From: Triparma columacea
Taxonomy: Eukaryota; Sar; Bolidophyceae; Parmales; Triparmaceae
DNA length: 64,000 nt
Direction: 5' to 3'
Assembly: GCA_030267965.1 (NCBI GenBank)
Contig: BRYA01000099.1
Location: forward strand, 1-64,000
This document shows positions 22,800 through 32,847 of the stretch, one piece after another. Both the position numbers and the translations under genes were made by a program. How positions within the stretch are numbered: position 1 is the stretch's first letter; each line of letters starts with the position of its first letter. The notes under the pieces were generated by a model that was given only the letters and a program-made list of their open reading frames with translations, was not told the origin of the DNA and made no database searches.

Positions 22800-23796
22800 C
22801 TACCGCAACCCCATCTCCAGTTCCTTGATGCGTTTGAGCAACCGCTCTTCGCGTGCCAAACCAAGCTTCCTAACTTCCTCCACCTGCAACATTGCACTCT
22901 TGCAAGCAATTCGCTGCTGGGTGAGCTGAGCAGACAAAGTCTGTGAGCGAGAAGCGAAATTGGAGTGAAGGGGCGGGCGTCAGTGGGGGGGGGGGGCGAG
23001 TGGGGGGGCGAGGGGGGGGGCGAGGGGGGGGGCGAGGGGGGGGGCTTGCATATAGAGACTGGCGTGGGGTAACATTCTCTTCCTGCCCATCCACTCTCAC
23101 CTTCACCAGCATCTGAGAGTGAGACGAAGAGGCTGAAGGAGGGGGGCGAGGAGGTTGTGCTCCGATGAAGTTGACTGCTTTTTGGGGCGGGTTGTGTGGA
23201 GTGTTCTCTAACTCACGAATTATGCTCATGGCGCTCTGCAATCTGGAAGATAACTTCAGCACAGCGCCATCGAGCTCAGATGCGCGGGCGGTCTCAGCTT
23301 CCAGTCGAGCCACTAAAGTCGGGTCGGGTTTCGTCTTCGTCAACTCACGGAGCTCGGCTTCGAGAACCTGGGTTTCCTTCACAAAATAATTACGCTCGGC
23401 AGTCACAACCTCAATTCTATCCTGCGCCCTCTTCAGCTCACCCCGCGTCTTTGCATTCTCCTCATTCATTGTCAGCACGAGGTCAGACAATTTAGACACC
23501 TTTATTGTCAGTTCGTGCCGTACCCTACTTGAACCTCTCTCCATCTCAGCGACAGTAGATCTATGACGAGCATTCATCTCCTGCATCCGCAAGCTCATGT
23601 CCTCCAGAGACTCACTAGGACTCTTTTTGGGGAGAAAGGGAGAGGGCGAAGGGTTCGTACCTCCAAGTTGAATCAATTTCTTCTCAGTCGCCACAAGTTG
23701 ACGAGTAAGGGCTTGCCGTTCCTTCATCTCCCTGGCATGGATTTCTTCACAAAACCGACAAGAAGGGGACAGGGGCGCCGACGGGGGGGCGGACAT
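22800..23796 (-). CDS. Coiled-coil protein of unknown function
   Basis: Two exons, 23101-23796 and 22800-22940. The first begins with a Pro/Ser segment and a Cys pair (CRFCEE). Heptad-rich coiled coil follows (for example MSLRMQEMNARHRSTVAEME and LTMNEENAKTRGELKRAQDR) and a Pro-rich patch. After the splice MLVK joins to TLSAQLTQQRIACKSAM and more coiled coil to the stop. I start at the first in-frame ATG (23796). The frame is open upstream to about 24030 with coding-looking sequence (CGPIICEDLTKFTCFHP), so an upstream exon is possible. The protein is not recognised; a cytoskeletal or structural role is only a guess. Confidence 0.65.
22985..23043 (-). repeat. Short tandem repeat in intron
   Basis: In gene sense this intron holds five or so copies of a CTCGCCCCCCCC-like unit. 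The acceptor end is TTTCGCTTCTCGCTCACAG, matching the shared intron motif. Confidence 0.75.
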
Positions 23797-23999
23797 CTTG
23801 GTCGTCACGGGGGGGGTACCGTGTGAGGGTGAAAGTGTGACTTCAGGGGTGGGTCGCAAGAAGGGTTTGGGATGGGGTTCTTCAGGAAGGGTACTGTGCG
23901 GTCCGTAGATATCAGACGGGTGGAAACAGGTGAATTTTGTCAGATCCTCACAAATAATTGGGCCACAATATTGTAACGAAGTGACGAAACTGACGAACT

Positions 24000-24380
24000 G
24001 AATTTTCTTTGAATTTTTGTAATGTGTGAATCACTTGATATATTTATCTCTGATTAATCATCTATGTGAAATTTTTGCCGTACATAAAAATATTTTTAAG
24101 AAAGAAAGAAAATTTAATTTTGCCTTATTTGTTTTGATTATAACAAATTATTATATAAATTGATTCAAAAGTATTATACAGTGTTTTCAAATTTTATAGA
24201 TATATTATGAATTTTCAATATCAGAATGAATAATATGATCGCAACTCTAGAAATCATCATAGATATGAAATTATACTTAATCAAAATTGTAATTTCTCTA
24301 TTTGTTTGAACGCAAAGAAATTTAAAATAAGCAAGCACAAAAAATCCACAAATTTTTTTAGCATTTTTCTCACGACATTA
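24000..24380. other. AT-rich island between two genes
   Basis: By hand count, three consecutive 60-base lines (24061-24240) have about 17-18% G+C, against roughly 50-55% in surrounding genes. No ORF, repeat unit or gene signature is seen. It lies between the 5' side of the coiled-coil gene and the 3' end of the desaturase gene. Confidence 0.75.
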
Positions 24381-24382
24381 CT

Positions 24383-26233
24383 TTAATCCTCCTTTGCCAT
24401 GAAAGCTTCGGACTCGGCCTTTGATTTAGCGCTGCGCCCAATCTGCCTTGCAATGTGTGGGCCTGCGCATCTCAACCGGGCCTTCATCAGGTCTGCGAGT
24501 TCTTCCTTGCTCATTCCCTCTGGAGGCTCGAAGTAAAGCTCAGCTAACTTCTTATAGTCTTTGGCAATGATGCAGCCAAAAATGACAAAGAGGTTCTCGC
24601 CGTAGAAGATGCTTGCCTTTGCCTTCTTATACTCGGGGAGGTGCTTCTCGTACAGGGCACGGTGCTTCGTCCAGTGAACACCTGCGTATTGATGGTGGAC
24701 GACGTGGTACTGTGGGAGGAGCGAAGCAAGCAACCGAAGGAGGTCAGTCATAGTTATTTATCACACAGCGCATAATGTCGTCGCTCCCCACACAGTACAC
24801 TGCCCCCTCCCTACCTCCTCCTTCAGGCAGAAGTTCAACCCATCGACAACAGTGGTGCTGTTGACGTAGTCATTAGAGGGGTCTTCGGGGTCGATAAAGG
24901 CGTGCCAAGTGTAGTTGACCACTGACAACAAAATGTTTCCCTCAACTAGGGGGTAGAACAGGTACCAAAAACAGAAGACCTTATGGACGTAGGCGATAAG
25001 TCCGACAAAGGCGACATAATAAAGAGTACTAATCACAGTGTTCATTGCGTGCTTGTACTTCCCCTCCCTGACGAAGAAGATGAAGGAGGAAACATTCGTC
25101 GCGTAGGCCATCCACTCAGGAACGTACTTGACCCACGAGGAGAACTCGTCTCTAGGCCTGAATGCGGTGGAATAGACATCCTTCGGGGGGGGGCGGGGTT
25201 AGTATATGTTCTTCTTCTTCTTTCCCCCTACCATAATGTCCCCCAATTCTCCCCTCTCACCTTCTCGTCGTTGTCATAGCGGTGGTGGTTGTGAATGTGC
25301 GAGATTGTGAAAACTCCAGGAATCACTCCATGGAAGAGACCGACCCAGTGGTTGAACGCCGTACCGAAACAGTTGTGCATGAAGCCGCGTTTAAGCAAGC
25401 TCCCCTTGATGGCATGGCCCTCTTTGTGGCACATCACATAGACCCACATAAAATTGGCGTACTGCGGTCCGATGCGGAAAAGGTTGAAGGCTAGCGCCCT
25501 CTTGTAATTGAAGCCCTCCTTCACGCAAAGCCAAAGCTCGTAGAAAAAAAGCGAGGGCATGAGGAGTCCGAGGTAGATGAGGAGGAGGACGACGAAGCCA
25601 TCCTTCGGGTGCCTTGTCAGGCCGCTAAACGTAGGGTTGATCCTGTCTGCGAGCTTGGCAATATTTCCAACCATGTTGATGGTGTACTTGTCGCCAAGCT
25701 CCCAAACTGTGCACCAGAAGACCTGCAAGGAAGGGTGACAAATGGTGTGTTAGGGGGGTGTTGGACAAATTATAAAGAACTTTATATTATCTGTTTTTTA
25801 CGATACCGGACACATTTAAACTTTCATTGGGGTACGTGACAACCCCAAAGTTCAAGTCACCATCCATCATGATGTAGGAGGGCCCTCCAACCACCCTTCT
25901 CACCTGCCAAGCAACGAACGGACCGAAAGGCACGAGAAAGCACATACCAGCAATGTACTTCAGCCCCTCGACAACTTTTTGCGAGATTGGAAAGAGGAGT
26001 TAGATATTTCTTTGATTGGCGTCAACAGGCTTGACGAGGACTTGTCTAGCAGCCCCTCACCTGGATTTAAGGCCTCGCCCTTCTCCAATTCATAGCGAGG
26101 GGTCATTTCCCGCCTCTTCGTTTGGCTCCTCGTAATACGAGAGGTTGTTGTGGTGGTGCACATAACCAGTTCGTTTTATTGGAATTGCCAAGTCCGGACC
26201 AAGGAAAAGGCGAAAGGTTGGCAATTCCACCAT
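24383..26233 (-). CDS. Membrane fatty-acid desaturase/hydroxylase-like protein
   Basis: Exons 26061-26233 (5' end unsure), 25814-25974, 25261-25722, 24815-25180 and 24383-24709. Histidine clusters typical of membrane di-iron desaturases and hydroxylases appear in order: MCHKEGH, HNCFGTAFNHW, HIHNHHRYDND and HVVHHQYAGVHW. Hydrophobic segments lie between them (FVVLLLIYLGLLMPSLFFYELW; YYVAFVGLIAYV). Such enzymes oxidise lipid or carotenoid chains; the substrate is unknown. The first exon seems to need a one-base frame change. The ATG at 26233 reads MVELPTFRLFLGPDLAIP to a stop, while the frame entering exon 2 reads PRYELEKGEALNP. The intron at 24710-24814 has complementary GGGAGCGACGAC / GCTTGCTTCGCTCCTCCC ends. 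Confidence 0.8.
24710..24814 (-). repeat. Intron with complementary end motifs
   Basis: In gene sense, GGGGAGCGACGAC lies in the 5' half and CTTGCTTCGCTCCTCCCACAG at the acceptor, again complementary in orientation. Confidence 0.55.
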
Positions 26234-26582
26234 TTCAATGATTGCTGATTTGCTGCAGCGTGACTCGCCGATAAGCAGCCTCCAACCTTCACACTACCTT
26301 CTCCCCCGACGCCCCTTCCCCCCCGTCCGGAAAACCTTGGAAGCAAATCTGTTTCCGTCCCCTTTCCCCCTTTTCCCTGACGTCGTCTTTTGCATTACAT
26401 AGAAACACCAATTGCAACACTTTATCTTACGACGGAGGATCAACGCAATTTCAGAAGTTTCCGTCTACCATTCCATCCAGTAAATCCCCAAAAACTCACT
26501 TGGCTTCCCAACCTCCAACCTGCACACCTCACTCCGTGCTCACACTGCACTTGCTTTCTTACCACTGAAAGATTCTTCAGCC
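26234..26582. other. Divergent promoter region, desaturase / amino acid permease
   Basis: 349 bp between two divergent start codons. No gene is seen. It must hold both promoters and 5' UTRs. Confidence 0.5.
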
Positions 26583-28261
26583 ATGATTATTCGTAGACAT
26601 CCGAAAACCACTTTATTATGCTTCGTAGTCTTAGCAACAGTTGCGTCCTTCTCACCTTCATCTTTGCACAGGCCCTCCATGTTTGTTAGTGCCCAAAGTG
26701 TTGATGTTCGGTCAGGTCAGCATCGCAGCCATTTGCCCCCTCCTCCCAAGTCTGGGCGGCTTTTGGGATCTAGCCTCGACGCAACAACTGTACCATCTAC
26801 GCGTGGTGGCGCTGGTGACTCTGGGGCTACCATTCCCAATGAGGTTTTCAACCTTGTCAAAAATATCGTCGGAGCTGGGGTGTTGTCTCTCCCCGCTGGG
26901 GTCGCAGCCTTCGGTAACGCGCCTTCTGCGTTGATCCCTGCTACCGTTCTGATCGCCGTCATAGGCGCTATGTCAGGCTATTGCTTCTCTCTCATTGGTC
27001 GGGTCTGCGAGATGACAGGTAGGTCCATGGGTTTATGTGGGAGGAGCGGTAAAGGAACGATAAGGGGAGCCTAGGGGAGCCTAGGGGAGCCTTTGAAGCC
27101 AGTACTTGTACCCACGATACACCCCGGACCAAAGGTTACGTAAGTTACGATATCCAACAATAACTCTAACATACATAACCTTTCACCACAACCTGTCACG
27201 GCGGCTCGCTCTCGCTTGCCACTGCAGGAGCAACCACCTACCGCAGTTGCTGGGACAAGACTGTCGGAGCTTCCTCCTCTTGGCTACCTGCCTCGGCCTG
27301 CACGTTCAAGACTAGCGCCGCCAACATCGCCTACAGCATGATCCTCGCCGACACCTTCAAAGCCCTCGCCGCTACCGCCGGCTACGAGATCTCGCGTGCC
27401 AACACGCTATTTGGGATCACTGGCACCGTTCTGTTGCCTCTATGCCTGATGAAAAATCTAGCCTCCCTTGCGCCCTTCTCCCTCCTCGGTATTGCCGGGA
27501 TGGGCTTCACAACGTTCGCCATGTTTGTCAGGTACATCGGCGGGTCCTACTCCGTTCCCGCCGGAAAGTTTGTCGGCGACCTTGCGCCCTCCTTGGTCCC
27601 CTCTTTCGGAAACGCCGGAGCTGCCGCCGCCCTCACCCCCCCCGCTGCCATCCTGCTTTGTATGCTTTCTACCGCCTACCTCGCGCACTACAACGCCCCC
27701 AAGTACTACGCCGAGCTCAGAAATAACACGATCCCCCGCTTTAACAAGATGGTCGCCAGTTCCTTCGCCATTGCGATATCTTTCTTTGCCGCTGTTACTA
27801 GCCTCGGGTTTCTCACCTTTGGAGCCAGCTCCAATGGGTTCATCCTCAACAATTACTCTACCAAGGACCAGCTTGCGACCATCAGTCGCATTGCGGTTGC
27901 CGTATCAATTGTCTTTTCTTACCCCCTCACATTTGTCGGGATCAGGGAGGGAATTATGGACCTGGCGAAGGTCCCCATGGAGAAGAGGAACGGACTGTCG
28001 AACCCCCTCAGCCTAGCCATTCTCGCTGCTGTCACGGGGGCCGCCCTCACTATCAAGGACCTCTCTTTCATCCTGTCATTTGGCGGCGCCACCCTTGGGA
28101 ACGCCATCGTCTTTCTCTTCCCCGTTATCATGTTCAACTCTGCCGTCAAGAAGTTCGGGAAGAAGGATCTCCAAAAGGAGGCAACCGCTTCCAAGGGCAT
28201 CTTTGTGACCGGTGTCTTGATGAGTGTCATCGGAGCCAAGCAGGCCCTTAAGGCTTTATAA
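26583..28261 (+). CDS. Amino acid permease (AAAP/SLC38 type), probably plastid-targeted
   Basis: Exons 26583-27018 and 27228-28261, 489 residues. The core starts NEVFNLVKNIVGAGVLSLPAG, the signature first helix of the amino acid/auxin permease family. About ten more hydrophobic helices follow, ending with LSFGGATLGNAIVFLFPVI. The first 25 residues (MIIRRHPKTTLLCFVVLATVA) form a signal peptide followed by SFSPSS. This fits the Ala/Ser-Phe plastid entry motif of secondary red plastids, so an inner plastid membrane location is plausible but inferred. The intron contains a short GGGGAGCCTA triplication near 27063 and GGGAGGAGCGG near the donor. Confidence 0.85.
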
Positions 28262-28347
28262 CTCAGCCCAAAAACAGTAAGGTAGGATCAAAATTTTTTA
28301 CTCAACGAAATAAAGACTTTTATATCCTCGACGCCGACGGCCTTCCG

Positions 28348-30572
28348 TCATCGCAGCCCTATTCCTGTCGTTCTTTCTGGCTCCCTCGGGACCATTCTCG
28401 CCACAACGGCCCTACTTGCTGCCGATGATGCCATCCCGGCAGCCCGAAGTGCATTACCAAGCCTGAAACGCACATCCGAGAACACCTTTTCGTTCGTGAA
28501 ACTGGGGGTAAGGTGGGGCAATAGGTGAGAAGGGAAATGAAAATCATCGCGCATCGCTTCGCGCCTCTCTCTTTACACTCGTCCCTGCGCTTACCTCCTC
28601 AGCTTTCCCACCCCGTGCTGGAAGTCAGTCAATCCAGACCTGTCCTCTTCCCAGAAGTCGTTTTCCCTCGCGACGGTGGTCTTGTTCAAATCCGCCTTGG
28701 CGTTGAGAATGCTTTCGTAGTACGGGACGGTCGCAGCGAGAGCGCTCAGCCTATGCGAAGCGAATTGACCGCGAAGAAGAGTGGGTAAGAATAATTCGAG
28801 ACGCTCCCGCCACGCACAACAAACCACAGTTCGTCGCACCCACCTTTCGTTCTTCTCCTCCTCTGCAATCCTTTTGAGCTGTGCTTCGTGTTCAACCTGC
28901 CTAAGTCTCTCCTGATTCAAAATCTGCCTGTACAAGACCCTTTCCCCATTCTTTTCCATTCTACCCCCCTTCTCTCTTTCCAAACCCTCGTCTACGAGCC
29001 TCTGCCGTTGCTCCATTTCATGTTTTTGCTTCTCAAGCTCTTTCTTGTATTCTTCCACCAGCTTCTTTGCCCTCTCGTGCTCTTCGGCCTTCTTCTCTGC
29101 AGCAGCAAGCTCTACTAACCGAGCCTCTTCCTCTTCGATCTTCCTCTGCTGCTCCTCCACCTTCCTTGCCGCCTCCCTTTCCTCCCTCAGCACCTTAAGC
29201 CTCGCCAGTTGGTCCTCCCTCACAATGCTATTCACCAAGGCGACCGCCTCCTGCTCTATTCTTTTCATCAGTCCCACCTTCGTCGCCTCTATCGCCTTGA
29301 GGCCCCACTCCACCACTTGCCTGACCTTCCTCGTGTAGTTTGCTGTTGCATCTTCCCTCTTCTGCTTCGTCATTCTCGCTGAGTTGTACTGCGACAATCT
29401 CAGGTTGAGTTTTTGAGAGCTTACGTCTGGGAGCTCCAACTTCAGTCTCTCCATGAGCCTTTTCATGCCCCCCTGCTTGGACTTCTTTTCCCATTGAAGA
29501 ACGATTTTCTCGAATATCGTCTGAAAGTCCCCCCCATCCTCGCCCCCCCCCCAATCCTCGTCCCCCCCCCCCCCTTTGAGCACTTCCATGGCCTTCTTCC
29601 ATTCGGTCTTCACCTCCCTCAACTTCATCATGATCTCCTCCTTGACGAGCTCCATCTCCACGTTCTCCTTAAAGCCAGCCTTCTCAAATGCGCCCTCCAA
29701 TTCATCTGGAAAGTCACTGCTATGACTGTCCTCGTCTTCTCGTATCGCCTTCATCACTGCTATTCTTGCCTCCTTTGCTTCCCTATTGGCGACTTCGAAT
29801 TCCTCCTGAAGCTCCTCCCCTTCCTTGCTCAGAGTCTCCTTTGACTGCAGGATCATTTCAGCAAACAGGGGCTTGATGAGCTTCTCAGCATCACTTCTTC
29901 CCCCCTCGTCTCCCTCTTTCTCATTGTTGCCTTTGCGGCCCTCCCTGAGAACCATCAGAACGTTCCTGAGCTCCCCCAATCTCTGAGAATAAATTTCCAC
30001 TTGGCCAAGCACCCCCGCGGATGTCACTCCAATTTCCATATCGCTCTTCAACCCGCTAACCTCGCTTATCAAATCCACCGGCACCGCATCATCATCGCCT
30101 CCCCCCTCGCCCATAACCTCGAGAAGGGACGAGAGACATGAAATCGCGACCTGTGTTGGGTGTAGAATTAGGAGGGTGCGGTGCATGATAAGGGTAACAT
30201 CGGGCAACATATCACAACAGGGGATACATTATAAGGTCGCGTCGCTTCGCTCCTCCCCACCCTCGCTCGCACCTGCTCAGCCTTCCTCTGACTCTCCTTC
30301 AACTCCACAAACTCCCTCTTCCAGTCAAACTGATGGCTCGTTTGCCTAGTCTTTTTCTTGTGTGTCTTCTTGAACTTGTTCAGTTTGGCCGAAAGGGCAT
30401 TGAACCTATCGTCGTTTTGGGTTGCTTCATTCAGAGCATACTGTTGAAGATGTGTGGAGTTGTTGATTTGGGCAGCGCCAACGTTCCTTTTGGTTCGTTT
30501 AACTTGGAACCGGTTCACAAGAGACTTCGGAGGGAGCTGTTTAAGGACCGGGGACGACTCAGAGTTCAACAT
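28348..30572 (-). CDS. Coiled-coil protein resembling CCDC148-type proteins
   Basis: Exons 30273-30572, 28844-30150, 28595-28750 and 28348-28501 keep phase, about 638 residues. The frame is open upstream to 30755, but its first codon is TTG, so the start is set at 30572 (MLNSESSPVLKQ). The centre is dense charged coiled coil (EEQQRKIEEEEARLVELAAA). The carboxyl end is ordered: VPYYESILNAKADLNKTT, then SFTNEKVFSDVRFRLGNAL and ERTTGIGLR. The last blocks look conserved and recall coiled-coil proteins of cilia and centrioles such as CCDC148; I cannot confirm orthology. Intron 30151-30272 starts GTGCGAGCGAGGGTGGGG then AGGAGCGAAGCGACGCGAC, the longest donor-side copy of the shared motif. Confidence 0.7.
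30151..30272 (-). repeat. Intron with strong donor-side motif
   Basis: Gene-sense 5' end contains GGGGAGGAGCGAAGCGACG about 16 bases after the donor, a full-length copy of the shared motif. The acceptor is plain (CCAACACAG). Confidence 0.6.
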
Positions 30573-30926
30573 ATTTGGCCTTGGTTTGTCTCTAGGGAGA
30601 TCAGACTTGTTGTGAAAGAAGGTTAAAAGCTCGAACTGCGATAAGTAACTCCGACCTTGTTGATTATTCAATGAGGCAACCACTAGACTATATTTCTTTT
30701 GGAAAAACAACGATTTAATAAAGCAGAGGGATGGTTTCTGACCGTTTGGTTGCAAAATTTTTCAGTTGTTACAAGGGACTGAAAAATCTGCTAGTAGACG
30801 GCTTCAAGGCAGCATTGTACGCCCTTGAATTTCTTACCCGCAGGAAATCCCTACTCGTTCACGCACAATAAAATACCGCCCTCCTAAAACAGGGTTCTCC
30901 TCTCCCTCGAAACACCTCTTCTCCAG
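30573..30926. other. Divergent promoter region
   Basis: 354 bp between the divergent coiled-coil and W-repeat genes. Open but ATG-less sequence extends from the minus gene to 30755, which could be 5' UTR or a missed exon. Otherwise nothing is recognisable. Confidence 0.4.
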
Positions 30927-32800
30927 ATGCCACCAAATAAATCTCGTGGGCGTTTGCTCCGCCTTGGAACAGGCAGGCATTCGAAACAATTCGCAACTGG
31001 AGATCCTATCAAGTCATTGAAGTCAACCCTCTTCCCTGATGAGAGCGACAGTGATGAGGAGGGTCACGATGGTGATGGGACTATTGACCCTGAGCTCTGG
31101 GCTGACAACTTCATGGCACATGGCGCGGGGATGGGAAGCGCGATAGTGAAAATAGGAGCAGATATCAAGAAAGAGGTGAGAATGGGCGCGAATCAAGGCG
31201 CATTTCAACTTGCCACTAACTTGAACCATGTTTCACAGTTTGACATAAGTGACAACGAGAGTGAAGATGACGATGACATTGAAAGCACTCTTCCCCTGGT
31301 GAGCGACATGTTGATGCGGCCCTATATGATAAACCAGACCATGACGAAAAGTGCCTCGGACAGTTTGGGCATCTCAACCTTGATGGAAACGAGTACGACG
31401 AACCTTAGCATGTTCGACAAGCGGAGGAGGTACCTGGTCCGGGACTCTGTAGACTTCAGGGACAAGAACGGCAAGGTGAGAAAACTAGAGCTACATAAAT
31501 GTATCAGATCGCGGACAAAAATTATAGCAGGGACGTCGCTGTAAACCCAAAGCAAAACCATTTCTTCCACACTAATGCAACATTTTTTCACGACTCCCTT
31601 CGCTCTTCGCAGAAAATAATCTATGCACCTGCTAGCGACGACGGAAAGGCCTACAGGAGGAGTATGGGGAAGTGGGTCCTCGGTTGCAGGAACTTACTCG
31701 TGAACAGATGGGGCATGGAGGGTCTGAGCGAGGCAGAGTCAGTGGCCATCGCGAGGGGGTACTTTTGTCTCCTTGTCCTGAGAAATTGGCAGAAGGTGGC
31801 GGCGAAGCACGCGAGGTTCAGAAAAATTATCTCGCGGTTCTTCTGCAGTCAGTCTTTGAAGCATTGGGTGGAGGTCACGAGGTTGCTGAGGTTGGCTGAT
31901 AAGTTTTGCGGGGCGATATTCAGGGCCTTTTACAGAAAGGGATTCAGCAAGATGAACGCCCATAGGATAGCAAGCAAGGCGGCCCAAATCATGAACCTAA
32001 GGCACGGCAACAGCAAGAAAGTGTTGTTCCACGCGTGGAAAATGTACATGGGGGTTGAAATGATTGAGAAGAAAAGGTGTGATACATTCGCCGAATACCA
32101 GCTGAAGAAAAAGTGCATAAAGAGGTGGCGCTACGAGGTGAAAATTAAGCACGTTTTCACGAAGGCCGTCGGAAGGATAAAGGTTTCCAAAATCGCCCCG
32201 GCTTTTGACAGGTGGAGGATGATGAGCGATTGGATGGCCTTCACGGAGAAGTTTTGGGGGACTGCTGTCGAGAGGGCGGTAAAGAAGAGCTACCTAAGGA
32301 TGGCAGGAAAGAGGTGGTGGAACAAGGTTCTGGTGAGGAGGAAGTTGAGGAAAACTCTGAGCAGGGTCTTCAGAAGTGGCGAGGTTGGCATGCTTTCGTG
32401 GGGCTTCGAAAGGCTTCGAATTCCGAAGAAGGAAAAAATCAAGAAACCGTGGAAGCCACGAAAGCTCGGCCACTGCAACTGCGTGTACGCCCTCATGCAC
32501 GGTGGGCACTGCAAGTGCAGCTGGGAACTCCACTTCACCAAGCGCATGAAGAACTTCAACATCCTAGCAGAGTCGGCGGACGACATTCTACAAAAGACTA
32601 GACAAATTGGACAAACGTTCGAAAAAGAATATGACCAGGGACTACATGTGGAGGACAGGGAGAGCTTGAGGGAGAGTTGGGGTGGGCATAGTTCGATGGG
32701 TGCCACAGCACAATGGGACCGAAACGGAAGGCGTATAAGGAGAGACCCGCAAAGGAGGAAGAGGAGGGTCGTGCGGAAGGTGGAGGACGTCGACGTGTAG
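30927..32800 (+). CDS. Sfi1-like W-repeat protein
   Basis: Exons 30927-31175, 31239-31475 and 31613-32800, 557 residues. The first 180 residues are polar with Asp/Glu patches. The last exon shows spaced helices with a conserved Trp: LVLRNWQKVAAKH, SLKHWVEVTRLL, LFHAWKMYMG, CIKRWRYEVK, AFDRWRMMSDW and RWWNKVLVRR. The ~25-40 residue spacing and L..W pattern resemble centrin-binding Sfi1 repeats of centrosomes and basal bodies. A Cys/His patch follows (GHCNCVYALMHGGHCKC), then a basic tail. Function is inferred only from repeat character. The second intron ends CTTCGCTCTTCGCAG, the shared acceptor motif. It converges on the SUN gene, 47 bp apart. Confidence 0.7.
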
Positions 32801-32847
32801 TTTGTCTACTGAGTAGGAAAGAAAAAACGAATGTATTTAGAATAGCA

